Shown: positions 1 to 7,602, counted from the stretch's first letter. The stretch: 9,574 nt of DNA from Pseudomonadota bacterium (GCA_027619655.1 JAQCHR010000100.1:1-9574), one strand, 5' to 3'. Notes: a model not told the origin generated them from the sequence alone. A program made the numbers and translations.

Positions 1-634
1 CGAGCGAGCGCAGCAGGGTATTTACTTCGATCAGGTCAAGCTGCCGCGCCGCATCGGCTTCGCCATCCACGATATCGGCCCGGATCAGCATGTGGCGCCG
101 CATATCGACCAGGCGGGTCGTCTGGTCGGCACGCTCCAGATACTTGCCGATATGGTAAAACGTCCAGCCCTGGTTACGGAAAAACGTTCTTTCCGTGATA
201 CCGGTATGGGTCTGGCAGCCTTCCTTGATTTCGCGGCACAGTTCTGACAGGTGTCGCAGGTCAGCAGCTTTGATGTTCCGTAGCCGGCTGTAGAACTTAT
301 TGATCTGGCGCCACATTTTCGTGCTGATCAGATGCCGCAGCGACCGGGCGTTTTCCCGGGCGAAATGCAGGCATGACACGATCGAATTCGGGTTTTTTCG
401 GTCGGTAATGTAAAAGGCGATGACGGCGCTTTCGGTCGCCTCTTCATGCCGTTCGAAAAACGCTTCCTCGTCATGATGCAGCCGCAGGATCCGGCTCCAG
501 TCATTGTCCCCGGCCCGTCCGCGATTATAGGTTTCATTGACGTCCAGGATACGCGCAAGGTTTTCGATCCGCTCCATATACCGGGCGAGCCAGAAAATGT
601 TTTCCGCAAATCGAGTGAGAAGACTGCTATCCAA
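1..634 (-). CDS. Alpha-E domain protein (COG2307/DUF403 family), C-terminus cut by window edge
   Basis: About 211 residues read without a stop to the left edge; family members are roughly 310 residues, so about a third is missing. The N-terminus carries the family signature FAENIFWLARYMERIENLAR, then DVNETYNR, and the rest is strongly helical, with TFFRNQGWTFYHIGKYLERADQTTRLVDMR near residues 155-185. The family is all-alpha, with no proven activity; it occurs almost always beside a circularly permuted ATP-grasp protein, as here, and is predicted to help make a peptide-like product. The chosen start is TTG at 634, giving MDSSLLTRFAEN, with AAGGA 11 bases upstream; no ATG lies in frame before the signature. 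GTG at 661 is an alternative that adds 9 residues. The gene overlaps the 3' end of the ATP-grasp gene by 8 bases, implying translational coupling. Family assignment is firm; the start is less so. Confidence 0.9.
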   Translation of the reverse strand, partial: MDSSLLTRFAENIFWLARYMERIENLARILDVNETYNRGRAGDNDWSRILRLHHDEEAFFERHEEATESAVIAFYITDRKNPNSIVSCLHFARENARSLRHLISTKMWRQINKFYSRLRNIKAADLRHLSELCREIKEGCQTHTGITERTFFRNQGWTFYHIGKYLERADQTTRLVDMRRHMLIRADIVDGEADAARQLDLIEVNTLLRSL

Positions 635-2072
635 GGACCCAGGTATCCTTCGTTCCGCCACCTTGTGACGAGTTTACGACCAGCGATCCGCGTTTCATCG
701 CGACCCGCGTCAATCCACCAGGCAGCACCCAGGTTGAATCGCCCGTTACCGCAAACGGCCGCAGATCGATATGGCGCGGCTCCACCGCATTGCCGATCAG
801 CGTCGGCGTGACAGACAGGTTGATCATCGGCTGGCTGATGTAATTATCCGGCTTCTTGAGCAACACCGCCCGCAGTTCACGCAGTTCCTTTTTTGTCGCG
901 CGCGGACCGATAACAACGCCGTATCCGCCGGATTCGCCGACGGGCTTCGTCACCAGTTCATTCAGATGTTCGAGCGTGTAGGCGAGCCCTTCTTCCTCCC
1001 GGCAGATGTTTGTCTGCACGTTCTGCAGGATCGGGTCCTCGTCCAGATAATAGCGGATGATGCGCGGCATATAGGCATAGATGGCCTTGTCGTCGGCTAC
1101 GCCGGTTCCCACCGCATTGGCAATATTGACGTTCCCCTTCCGGTAGGCGCGCATCAGGCCCGGCACGCCGAGCACACTTTCCGGGTTGAACACTTCCGGA
1201 TCGAGAAAGGCGTCGTCGATGCGCCGGTAAATGACATGTACGGGGACCAACCCGCCCGTCGTCTTCATGAAGACGCGGTCCTTTTCGACCACAAGGTCCC
1301 GCCCTTCGACCAGGGGCACGCCCATTTCCCGCGCCAGGAACACATGCTCGAAATATGCTGAATTGAACGTTCCCGGCGACAAAAGAACGATGCCCGGATC
1401 ATTCGTTGCATGTTTTGGCGCAACCGCCGCCAGGGCGCCGGCCAGTTGGCTGCCGTAACCGTCGACTGGACGCAGGTCAATGCCTTCGGTCAGGTCGGCA
1501 AATGCGCGCAGCATCAGGTGACGGTTCTCGATGACATAGGAAACGCCCGAGGGCGTCCGGGCGTTATCTTCGAGCACGCGGAATTCACCCATGTCGTCGC
1601 GCACGATATCCGTACCGCAGATATGGACGTAGACGCCGCCGGGCACATCAAGGCCGACCATTTCCTTGCGGTAATTCGCATTTCCCAGGACAAGATCCGC
1701 CGGCACGACCTTGTCGTTCAGGATTTTCCGGTCGTGATAGATGTCATGCAGAAAATGATTCAATGCCGCCACGCGCTGCTGCACGCCGGTTTCAATGATT
1801 TGCCAGTCCTTGGGCGAAATGACCCTGGGGATCACGTCAAAGGGCAGAATCCGGTCGATCACGTCCCGGTCGGAATAAACCGTAAACGTAATCCCCAGGT
1901 CATACAGTTCCTCGATCGCATCCTTGGAGCGGCGTCGCAACGACGGAATATCCAATTGTGAAAGGCGTTCGCGTACCAAAGCGGTATGTTCCGGCGCCGT
2001 ACCCCCGAGACCGAACAGTTCGCAAAAGAATGGCCCCGCATCGTATTTGGCTAATGCGTTATCGTTATTCAT
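627..2072 (-). CDS. Circularly permuted ATP-grasp type 2 protein (COG2308, CP_ATPgrasp_1)
   Basis: 481 residues, the usual full length for the family. Signatures in order: FRVLEDNARTPSGVSYVIENR (164-184), IYRRIDDAFLDP (281-292), NVNIANAVGTGVADDKAIYAYMP (314-336), the glycine-rich KPVGESGGYGVVIGP (376-390), RHIDLRPFAV (433-442), PGGLTRVA (451-458) and the C-terminal VNSSQGGGTKDTWVLG. These are the nucleotide- and metal-binding landmarks of permuted ATP-grasp enzymes, which use ATP to join a carboxylate to an amine or thiol. The substrate is unknown. No signal peptide or membrane segment is seen, so it is probably cytoplasmic. The start is ATG at 2072; the ATG 8 bases upstream runs into TGA after two codons. 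The Shine-Dalgarno site is weak. The alpha-E gene follows with an 8-base overlap. In other genomes a transglutaminase-like protein and a proteasome-like NTN hydrolase often sit nearby; neither is visible here, though the operon continues past the left edge. Confidence 0.95.
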   Translation of the reverse strand: MNNDNALAKYDAGPFFCELFGLGGTAPEHTALVRERLSQLDIPSLRRRSKDAIEELYDLGITFTVYSDRDVIDRILPFDVIPRVISPKDWQIIETGVQQRVAALNHFLHDIYHDRKILNDKVVPADLVLGNANYRKEMVGLDVPGGVYVHICGTDIVRDDMGEFRVLEDNARTPSGVSYVIENRHLMLRAFADLTEGIDLRPVDGYGSQLAGALAAVAPKHATNDPGIVLLSPGTFNSAYFEHVFLAREMGVPLVEGRDLVVEKDRVFMKTTGGLVPVHVIYRRIDDAFLDPEVFNPESVLGVPGLMRAYRKGNVNIANAVGTGVADDKAIYAYMPRIIRYYLDEDPILQNVQTNICREEEGLAYTLEHLNELVTKPVGESGGYGVVIGPRATKKELRELRAVLLKKPDNYISQPMINLSVTPTLIGNAVEPRHIDLRPFAVTGDSTWVLPGGLTRVAMKRGSLVVNSSQGGGTKDTWVLG

Positions 2073-2237
2073 GACTTCATAACGCCGTCTCGCCGCCCTC
2101 GATTGGTCATATTCATCATTCTATCCGGTTTGACGCGGCAAGACACCTGCAAACATTAACCGTGGGGCGTTAAGCCTGACAGGATCCATAATGTTTTATT
2201 AAGAATACTTCCATTAAATTGAACGACTTTAAATTGA
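2073..2237. promoter_or_regulatory. Divergent intergenic region, AT-rich on the kinase side
   Basis: This 165-base gap separates the minus-strand ATP-grasp operon from the plus-strand kinase and must hold promoters for both. About 50 bases at 2188-2240 are much richer in A and T than the flanking genes. For the minus strand, TAGAAT (complement of 2118-2123) matches 5 of 6 bases of the sigma-70 -10 consensus and would leave a leader of about 40 bases, but it has no good -35 box 16-18 bases upstream. For the plus strand, TTGACG at 2130-2135 resembles a -35 box, but only weak -10 matches follow. A short inverted repeat, TTAAC/GTTAA, lies at 2156-2173. The role follows from position; the individual boxes are guesses. 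Confidence 0.4.
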
Positions 2238-2238
2238 A
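2214..2238 (+). repeat. Tandem 10-bp direct repeat TTAAATTGAA, 15-bp period
   Basis: Two exact copies of TTAAATTGAA lie at 2214-2223 and 2229-2238, separated by CGACT. The second copy ends on the A of the proposed kinase ATG. A shorter ATTGA recurs at 2243-2247. A spacing of about one and a half helix turns, next to the start codon in an AT-rich patch, could suit a repressor or nucleoid protein, but chance repetition in AT-rich DNA is also possible. Confidence 0.4.
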
Positions 2239-4946
2239 TGATATTGAGTTTGACGTTGCAGCGTAACGACTCCGCAATTAACCATCTTCTGGATGACTGT
2301 CCGACAGCGGCAGCAATTTTTTCGCATGCCGCCGGCGCCATTCTGCATGCCAACAGCGCCCTTCTGTCATTCCTCGGTCATAAAGAGAGCAGTGCCGGCC
2401 CACGGACACTTGCCGATCTTTTGGTAGATCCGCCGTCTCCCGATATTCTCGCAGCATGCCGGCAGGCAACGACAGATGACAGCGGAAGCGATGTGGTATT
2501 GCGCCGGGCCGACGGCACGGCTGCGCCGGCCAGGATCGTTCTCGCAAATATCGAATATCGCGACGAAGCGGCGTACATCGCCTGGATTTCCAAGCCTGCC
2601 TCTCCTCCCGCAGCAGCCACCAACGCCCGGCGCGACCCGGAAATGCTTTGGGCATTCATCGAAAACAATCCTGCCTATATCCAGATGAAAGAACTGGAAG
2701 GACGATTCCTGATGGTCAACCCCGCCTTCGAGCGACTGCACGGCATGTCGGCCGACATGGTCATCGGGCGTGAAGTCCAAACGGTGTTCAATGCCGCGCT
2801 TGCGCAGAATGTCATTGCGCATGACGATCAGGTGCTGGAGATGGAAGCCGTTGTCACGAGATACCGTCGTGCCGTCCTGGACGTTGGATCAGTCGCCCAC
2901 CGCACGGTTACCAAGTTCCCGACTTACGATTCGGACGGAAAGATTTTCGGCATCGGTTCCATCGGCCATGACATTACCGAGCAACGGCAGGCCGAGGAAC
3001 TTCTGCACAACGCCATCGCCGCCATGTCCGAAGGTTTTGCTCTATTTGACGTCGATGAGCGACTGGTCATGTGCAACGAGAATTTCAGGGCTATCTTTCC
3101 GACTTTCGCGGATCAGATTGTTCCGGGTGTTTCCTTCGAGGACATGATGCGCGCCGGCGTCGCGAAGTCGTCCTTCCCCAGCGCGCTGGGTCGCGAGGAA
3201 GCGTTTGTCGCGGAGCATCTGGCCAGATTTCGGGATCCCACCGGCCCCATAGAATACCGGCATGCCAGCGGCCGGTGGATTCGTTCCGAAGAAAAGAAAA
3301 TCGCCAATGGCGGCACCGTCAGCATCCGCTCCGACATCACCGAGCGCCGCTCGGCGGTCGAAGCGCTGCGGGAAAGCGAGGCGCAGTTGCGCCTTATGAC
3401 CAACGCCCTGCCCGTGCTGATTGCCTATCTCGACGATGCCGAACGTTACGTGATGATCAACGAAACCGGCGCCAAGTGGTATGGCCGACCGGCCAGTGAA
3501 ATTGTCGGCAGGCATCTCAGCGAAATACTCGGCGACCAGTATGAAAAAATCAGGCACCCGATAGCGCAAGTCCTGCGAGGCAGGAAGATCGAAGTAGAAT
3601 CCCGCATCACGCACCCGGACGGCCAGACCCGTGACGTGCGGGCCATTTATATTCCGAATATCGACAGCAGCGGCCGAACGGTCGGTACTTTTGCACTGGT
3701 GGAGGACGTAACCCTTGTAAACCAGACCCATGCACGGTTGCGACAGTCGCAGAAAATGGAAGCGCTCGGCCAGGTTACCGGCGGCGTCGCGCATGAATTC
3801 AACAATCTGCTCATGGCCATTTCCGGCAACCTGGAACTGCTGCTGGAGGAGGAACTGAAATACATGCCGGCGGCGAGCGCGGAAGTCAGGCGCGTTCTGG
3901 AATCGGCATTCCGCGGCAAGGATCTGACCGGCCGGCTACTTTCCTATACCGGCAACCCGTTCAGCGTTCCGGTGCATATCGACGTCGGGGAAGCGGCGCA
4001 ACGGACGGTAAAACTGCTGCAGCCGCTTCTGGGCGAAACCGTCGAAATTGACCTGGAAACCGTGCCCGACCTGTGGCCGGTTCGCGTCGATGAAAGCGAA
4101 TTTGAAAACGCCATCATGAACCTGGCGCTGAACGGCCGGGACGCGATGCCAGAAGGCGGTCGCATCAGGATCGAATGCAGCAATGTTACCCTGGACCGTT
4201 CGTTTGCCAACGCCCGGCCCTATCAGGTCAAAACAGGCGACTACGTCAAGGTCTCGGTGCGGGACTCCGGGACAGGCATGTCGCCTGAAACGGCGCAGCG
4301 CGCTTTTGATCCGTTCTACACGACCAAGGAGATCGGGAAAGGCACTGGCCTGGGCCTGAGCATGGTGTACGGGTTCGTTCGGCGGCAATCGCACGGCTAC
4401 ATCGATATCGAAACCAGCATGGGCGGCGGCACGACGGTATCATTCTACCTGCCGCGAAATTCCAATCGCGACGCAACGCTTGTTTCCGAACTGCCTGCCC
4501 CGCAGCCGCCGCAGTTGCGGAAGCAACACAGGGCGCTCCTTGTCGAAGACAATGCCGAGCTTTGCCAGGTATTCGTCAACATGCTGGAATCGCTTAATTT
4601 CAGCACCGTATCCGTCCAGAATGCCACCAGTGCCCTGAAAATACTGGATGACCTGAGCCCGACGGACCACATTGACCTGCTGCTGACCGATGTCGTGCTC
4701 CCGGGCGGCAAGAGCGGTATCGACCTGGCGACCCAGGCACATGGACGCTGGCCGGATTTAAAGGCCGTCCTGATTTCGGGTTATCCCGAGGCGGACCTTG
4801 TCGAAAAGGGCCTCCGGAAGAACCAGTTCCCGCTATTGTCCAAACCGTTCCGCAAAAACGACCTGCTTGCAGTGTTGGAAACCGAGTTCAGAAACAAGAA
4901 CGCAGCGGAAACCGCGCCCCCGATCACCGGTTCGGTTGCAGTATAA
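2238..4946 (+). CDS. Multi-PAS hybrid histidine kinase with C-terminal receiver domain
   Basis: 902 residues, no transmembrane segment or signal peptide, so a cytoplasmic sensor. Domains in order: a divergent PAS (about 13-118); PAS with PAC-like end GSIGHDITEQR (about 135-250); a third PAS-like module starting AMSEGFALFDVDERLVMCNENF (about 255-370, ending SDITERR); a fourth PAS (about 380-495); HisKA with H-box GGVAHEFNNLL and phospho-acceptor His519; HATPase_c with N-box MNLALNGRDAM (Asn632), G1 DSGTGM (Asp676), F-box FDPFYTTK (690-697) and G2 GKGTGLGLS (700-708); then a receiver (about 764-885) with acidic pair Glu770/Asp771, phospho-acceptor Asp818, Ser847 and Lys869. All catalytic residues are present, so kinase and receiver should both be active. 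The signal is unknown, and no heme or flavin ligand motif is evident. No HPt or DNA-binding regulator is nearby, so it is an orphan here. The start is ATG at 2238 without a clear Shine-Dalgarno site; TTG at 2244, 2250 or 2256 are alternatives. The last 23 bases overlap the convergent reductase gene. Confidence 0.95.
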   Translation: MILSLTLQRNDSAINHLLDDCPTAAAIFSHAAGAILHANSALLSFLGHKESSAGPRTLADLLVDPPSPDILAACRQATTDDSGSDVVLRRADGTAAPARIVLANIEYRDEAAYIAWISKPASPPAAATNARRDPEMLWAFIENNPAYIQMKELEGRFLMVNPAFERLHGMSADMVIGREVQTVFNAALAQNVIAHDDQVLEMEAVVTRYRRAVLDVGSVAHRTVTKFPTYDSDGKIFGIGSIGHDITEQRQAEELLHNAIAAMSEGFALFDVDERLVMCNENFRAIFPTFADQIVPGVSFEDMMRAGVAKSSFPSALGREEAFVAEHLARFRDPTGPIEYRHASGRWIRSEEKKIANGGTVSIRSDITERRSAVEALRESEAQLRLMTNALPVLIAYLDDAERYVMINETGAKWYGRPASEIVGRHLSEILGDQYEKIRHPIAQVLRGRKIEVESRITHPDGQTRDVRAIYIPNIDSSGRTVGTFALVEDVTLVNQTHARLRQSQKMEALGQVTGGVAHEFNNLLMAISGNLELLLEEELKYMPAASAEVRRVLESAFRGKDLTGRLLSYTGNPFSVPVHIDVGEAAQRTVKLLQPLLGETVEIDLETVPDLWPVRVDESEFENAIMNLALNGRDAMPEGGRIRIECSNVTLDRSFANARPYQVKTGDYVKVSVRDSGTGMSPETAQRAFDPFYTTKEIGKGTGLGLSMVYGFVRRQSHGYIDIETSMGGGTTVSFYLPRNSNRDATLVSELPAPQPPQLRKQHRALLVEDNAELCQVFVNMLESLNFSTVSVQNATSALKILDDLSPTDHIDLLLTDVVLPGGKSGIDLATQAHGRWPDLKAVLISGYPEADLVEKGLRKNQFPLLSKPFRKNDLLAVLETEFRNKNAAETAPPITGSVAV

Positions 4947-5916
4947 GCCGCTTCCGTGCGGTTCTTTCACGCATCAGCGTCAGGGCGTCCCGGTAACGGT
5001 CGAACGGAAATGTTTCCGACGCCGCTGGTGTCAGTTTTCCGGATTCGTAGAGGCTGAACAGCTCTGCAAAACACGCCGCCATCCGATCCGGATCGTGCTT
5101 GCGGTAATCGCTGACCTGCAAGCCGCTGACCTCAATGTTTTTCAGCAGCAGGTAGTTGGCCCGGATTTCGGGGATGCGTCCTGCGGCGAACCCGACCACG
5201 ACCAAGCGGCCGCGCCACGCCAGCACCCGGACCGCCGCGTCGAAAATATCGCCGCCGAGGGGATCGATAACGATATCGACTCCGGCGCCGTCATTGACCG
5301 CATGGACCTGCTTGCGAAGGTCATCGCGCAGATTGTCGCGGGACAGGTCGATGGCTGCATCCGCCCCGGCCCGCAGGACGTCATCCATCCGGTCCGGCGA
5401 TGAAACCCCGGCGAGGACCTTTGCACCCCAGGCTTTCGCGAGTTGCATTGCGGCGTTGCCGACAGCGCCCGTTGCCCCCAGCACCAGGACGCTCTCCCCC
5501 GGCTGGATCCTCGCCCGGTCGCGCAGCGCGAACCAGGCGGTATCGAATGCCAGCGCCATCGACGCGGCATCCGTGACCGACAGGGATTCCGGCAAATGCA
5601 GACATTGGCCCTGGGGAACCGCCACTAGTTCCGCATAGCCGCCATGCTCCGCCATGGTCAGCACCCGGTCGCCGGGCCGGAACGCCGTGACGGCGCTGCC
5701 GGCGGCTTCGACGACACCCGCCGGCAGCTTGCCCGGCGCGAAGGGTCGATCCGGGAGGAACTGGTATTTACCTTCCATCACCAGCAGATCGACAAAATTG
5801 ACCGCGACGGCCTGGATCCGCACCAGCACATCGTCCGGTCCGGGGACGGGGTCCGGCAAGGACCCCAGCGGCACATCGGCGATATCGCCAAATTCACGAA
5901 TAACAACGGCGCGCAT
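4924..5916 (-). CDS. Zinc-independent MDR reductase, NADPH:quinone oxidoreductase-like
   Basis: 330 residues, typical of the quinone oxidoreductase branch of the medium-chain dehydrogenase/reductase superfamily, which transfers hydride from NAD(P)H to quinones, enones or enoyl-CoA compounds. The N-terminal GroES-like half includes VLVRIQAVAVNFVDLLVMEGKY (30-51) and FRPGDRV (79-85). The Rossmann half has LGATGAVGNAAMQLAKAWGAKV (146-167), in place of the usual GAAGGVG loop, and DIVIDPLGG; C-terminal GKLTP and LILQPNR fit the family. No cysteine cluster for structural zinc is present. One oddity: the usual PGxE/DxAG motif reads PGKLPAG (61-67), with Leu64 at the acidic position. The start is ATG at 5916, with AGGAAG 5 bases upstream. 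Second gene of an operon behind the CoA ligase, 9 bases apart. Substrate cannot be read from sequence; an enoyl-CoA or enone reductase role beside the ligase is inference. Confidence 0.92.
   Translation of the reverse strand: MRAVVIREFGDIADVPLGSLPDPVPGPDDVLVRIQAVAVNFVDLLVMEGKYQFLPDRPFAPGKLPAGVVEAAGSAVTAFRPGDRVLTMAEHGGYAELVAVPQGQCLHLPESLSVTDAASMALAFDTAWFALRDRARIQPGESVLVLGATGAVGNAAMQLAKAWGAKVLAGVSSPDRMDDVLRAGADAAIDLSRDNLRDDLRKQVHAVNDGAGVDIVIDPLGGDIFDAAVRVLAWRGRLVVVGFAAGRIPEIRANYLLLKNIEVSGLQVSDYRKHDPDRMAACFAELFSLYESGKLTPAASETFPFDRYRDALTLMRERTARKRLILQPNR
4946..4968 (+). terminator. Weak candidate intrinsic terminator after the kinase gene
   Basis: Starting at the last base of the kinase stop codon, AGCCGC (4946-4951) can pair with GCGGTT (4958-4963), one pair being G-U, around the loop TTCCGT. 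The tail runs TTCTTTC. The stem is short and the tail broken by C, so termination would be inefficient. The element lies inside the reductase's C-terminal codons, so coding constraint may explain it. Confidence 0.3.
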
Positions 5917-5921
5917 GGTTG

Positions 5922-5927
5922 CTTCCT
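5922..5927 (-). promoter_or_regulatory. Ribosome binding site overlapping the upstream stop codon
   Basis: On the minus strand, TAGGAAG followed by CAACC and ATG links the two genes. The ligase's TAG stop supplies the first bases of the reductase's AGGAAG site, with a 5-base spacer. This supports the ATG at 5916 and suggests translational coupling, because ribosomes ending on the ligase sit on the next binding site. Confidence 0.75.
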
Positions 5928-7602
5928 ATCCCCCGCTGCGGGGCTGCCAGCGGACCGGGACCGGCGCCAGGTCTCCTGACGCGATCCGCTCCACCAGTGC
6001 CCGCTTCAGAATCTTGCCGCTCGCGGTCAGCGGGATATCGTCAAGCAGCAGGTAGTATTCGGGCATGTCGTATCGCGACAGGCCCGATGCGTCCAGATGG
6101 CGCAGCAGGTCCTGTGCCGTCACTGTCGCGTCACCATGCAGCATGACTGCGAGGCAAACTTTTTCGCCAAGCCGTTCATCGGCAACGGGGACCGCGGCGG
6201 CGCGCCGTACCGCGGCATGCCCCATGGCCAGGCTTTCCAGCTTGCCCGGATAAATGTTGTGCCCGCCGCGAATGATCAGTTCCTTCTTTCGGCCGGTCAC
6301 CCGGACATAACCGTTTTCGTCCAGCCACCCCAGGTCTCCGGTCATGAACCAACCCGACGTATTGAAGCTGCTTTCCGTGGCGGCCTGATTGTTGAAATCC
6401 CCCAGCATCAGGCTGGCGCCGCGGCCGCCGATCTGCCCGACCTCCCCGATCACCGCCTCGCGATCCGGATCGTCCTGACGCCATATCTTCAATTCGTATC
6501 CTGGAGCCGCGCGCCCCGAACTGCCGGTCACCAGCGCCGGATCGTCATCGGGCAGCGTATAATTATGCGAGCCCGCCTCGGTCATGCCATAGCCGCTTTG
6601 TGGCCGGATCCCGTAGGCCAGCAACCGGTCGACGACATCGCCGGACGCCGCCGCGCCCGAAATGCGGAATCCGTTCAGATGCGGCAGGCGCGCGCTTTTC
6701 CGCGCCTGCAGTTCCGACAACAGGTCGACCGCGTGGGTCGGCACGCCGACCAGAAAGCTCGACCGGGTTTCCAGCAGCCGGTCCAGCAGGCTTTCGCCGC
6801 GAGGCAGGTCATGCACCACAAGCTCCGCCCCCGCCAGCAGGGCATTGACCAGCGCGCCCAGTCCAAGATTATGGCTGAGCGGGCTCATGGTGTAGAGGAC
6901 CGATTCCGCGCCGATCCCCCAGTCGGCGGTAAAGACCCGGCTGTTCGCCAGTATGGTGTTGTCGCTGTGCATCACGCCCTTGGGCGCGTCCGTCGTGCCG
7001 GAGGTAAAGGCAAGGTAGACGACGCTGTCCGGATCGGCGACCGGCGCCGGGTCCGCAAACCGGCCCGGCGGCGCGTCCAGCATGCCGTCGAACGGCGCCA
7101 TCGGGGATCGTGTCGCCGCCACATGCGGCACGGCGTAGACATGGCGCAGCGACGCTACCCCACCCAGCGTTGCTGCCGCATCTGTGGTATCGGCATCCGC
7201 GCCGTACCCTGCCTGGTAGATCAGGGCACCCGCCCGCATCTGCCGCAACAGCGCGACGACATCGGCTACCGTATGATCCCTGTGCAGCGACGGGCACAGC
7301 ACATAAGCGTTGCGCGAACAGGCCAGCAGGGCGATGGCGACTTCAAGCCTGCCCGGCAGCCAGACTGCCACGCGCTGACCGCGCCGCAGACCGCGCCGGT
7401 GCAAATCCGCCGCCAGCGCATCTGCCGATGCGACGAGGTCCCGGTATGATACGCGCTGGTAGCGATCGCGAAATGCGGGCGCATCCGGGGTTCGCGCCGC
7501 ATGAAGCCGCGCCAGACTGTAAATCGTATCGTGCCGCCAGTATCCGGCGGCATAATGTCCGTGAACCCGTTCAGGGCTGAGCAGAGTCAGAGTAGTATTC
7601 AT
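5926..7602 (-). CDS. AMP-forming acyl-CoA synthetase (ANL superfamily), possibly cyclohexanecarboxylate-CoA ligase-like
   Basis: 558 residues from ATG at 7602; TTG at 7605 would add one residue. It should activate a carboxylic acid with ATP to an acyl-adenylate and then an acyl-CoA, in the cytoplasm. Motifs in order, numbered from ATG 7602: phosphate-binding loop AFTSGTTDAPKG (198-209), MSPLSHNLGLG (239-249), adenine-binding GYGMTEAG (337-344), SGWFMTGDLGW (416-426), hinge GRKKELIIRGGHNIYP (437-452) and catalytic Lys530 in PLTASGKILKRAL. All core motifs are present. The loop has Asp205 where Gly is usual. The N-terminal HYAAGYWRHDTI resembles alicyclic/aromatic acid ligases of the cyclohexanecarboxylate-CoA ligase type, but substrate cannot be fixed; medium-chain or aryl acids are equally possible. 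First gene of an operon with the MDR reductase and divergent from the MFS gene. No strong Shine-Dalgarno site precedes the start. The long open frame on the opposite strand is a GC-rich shadow. Confidence 0.93.
   Translation of the reverse strand: MNTTLTLLSPERVHGHYAAGYWRHDTIYSLARLHAARTPDAPAFRDRYQRVSYRDLVASADALAADLHRRGLRRGQRVAVWLPGRLEVAIALLACSRNAYVLCPSLHRDHTVADVVALLRQMRAGALIYQAGYGADADTTDAAATLGGVASLRHVYAVPHVAATRSPMAPFDGMLDAPPGRFADPAPVADPDSVVYLAFTSGTTDAPKGVMHSDNTILANSRVFTADWGIGAESVLYTMSPLSHNLGLGALVNALLAGAELVVHDLPRGESLLDRLLETRSSFLVGVPTHAVDLLSELQARKSARLPHLNGFRISGAAASGDVVDRLLAYGIRPQSGYGMTEAGSHNYTLPDDDPALVTGSSGRAAPGYELKIWRQDDPDREAVIGEVGQIGGRGASLMLGDFNNQAATESSFNTSGWFMTGDLGWLDENGYVRVTGRKKELIIRGGHNIYPGKLESLAMGHAAVRRAAAVPVADERLGEKVCLAVMLHGDATVTAQDLLRHLDASGLSRYDMPEYYLLLDDIPLTASGKILKRALVERIASGDLAPVPVRWQPRSGG

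Noticed and set aside
328..609. 93-codon minus-strand frame at the left end
   Set aside because: It is a different frame from the alpha-E protein, whose signature residues read continuously from 634 to the edge; this frame has no family features.
771..1961. Plus-strand open frames of 196 and 183 codons opposite the ATP-grasp gene
   Set aside because: They lie wholly inside a gene with clear family signatures and show no domain of their own; antisense shadows.
3042..4394. Minus-strand open frames of 250 and 152 codons opposite the kinase
   Set aside because: The kinase frame holds intact PAS, HisKA and HATPase motifs across this stretch; the reverse frames have unrelated low-information composition.
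6097..7449. 450-codon open frame on the plus strand opposite the CoA ligase
   Set aside because: The minus strand encodes every core ANL motif in order. The plus-strand translation is rich in Arg, Gln, His and Ala with no recognisable domain, as expected for the antisense of a GC-rich gene.
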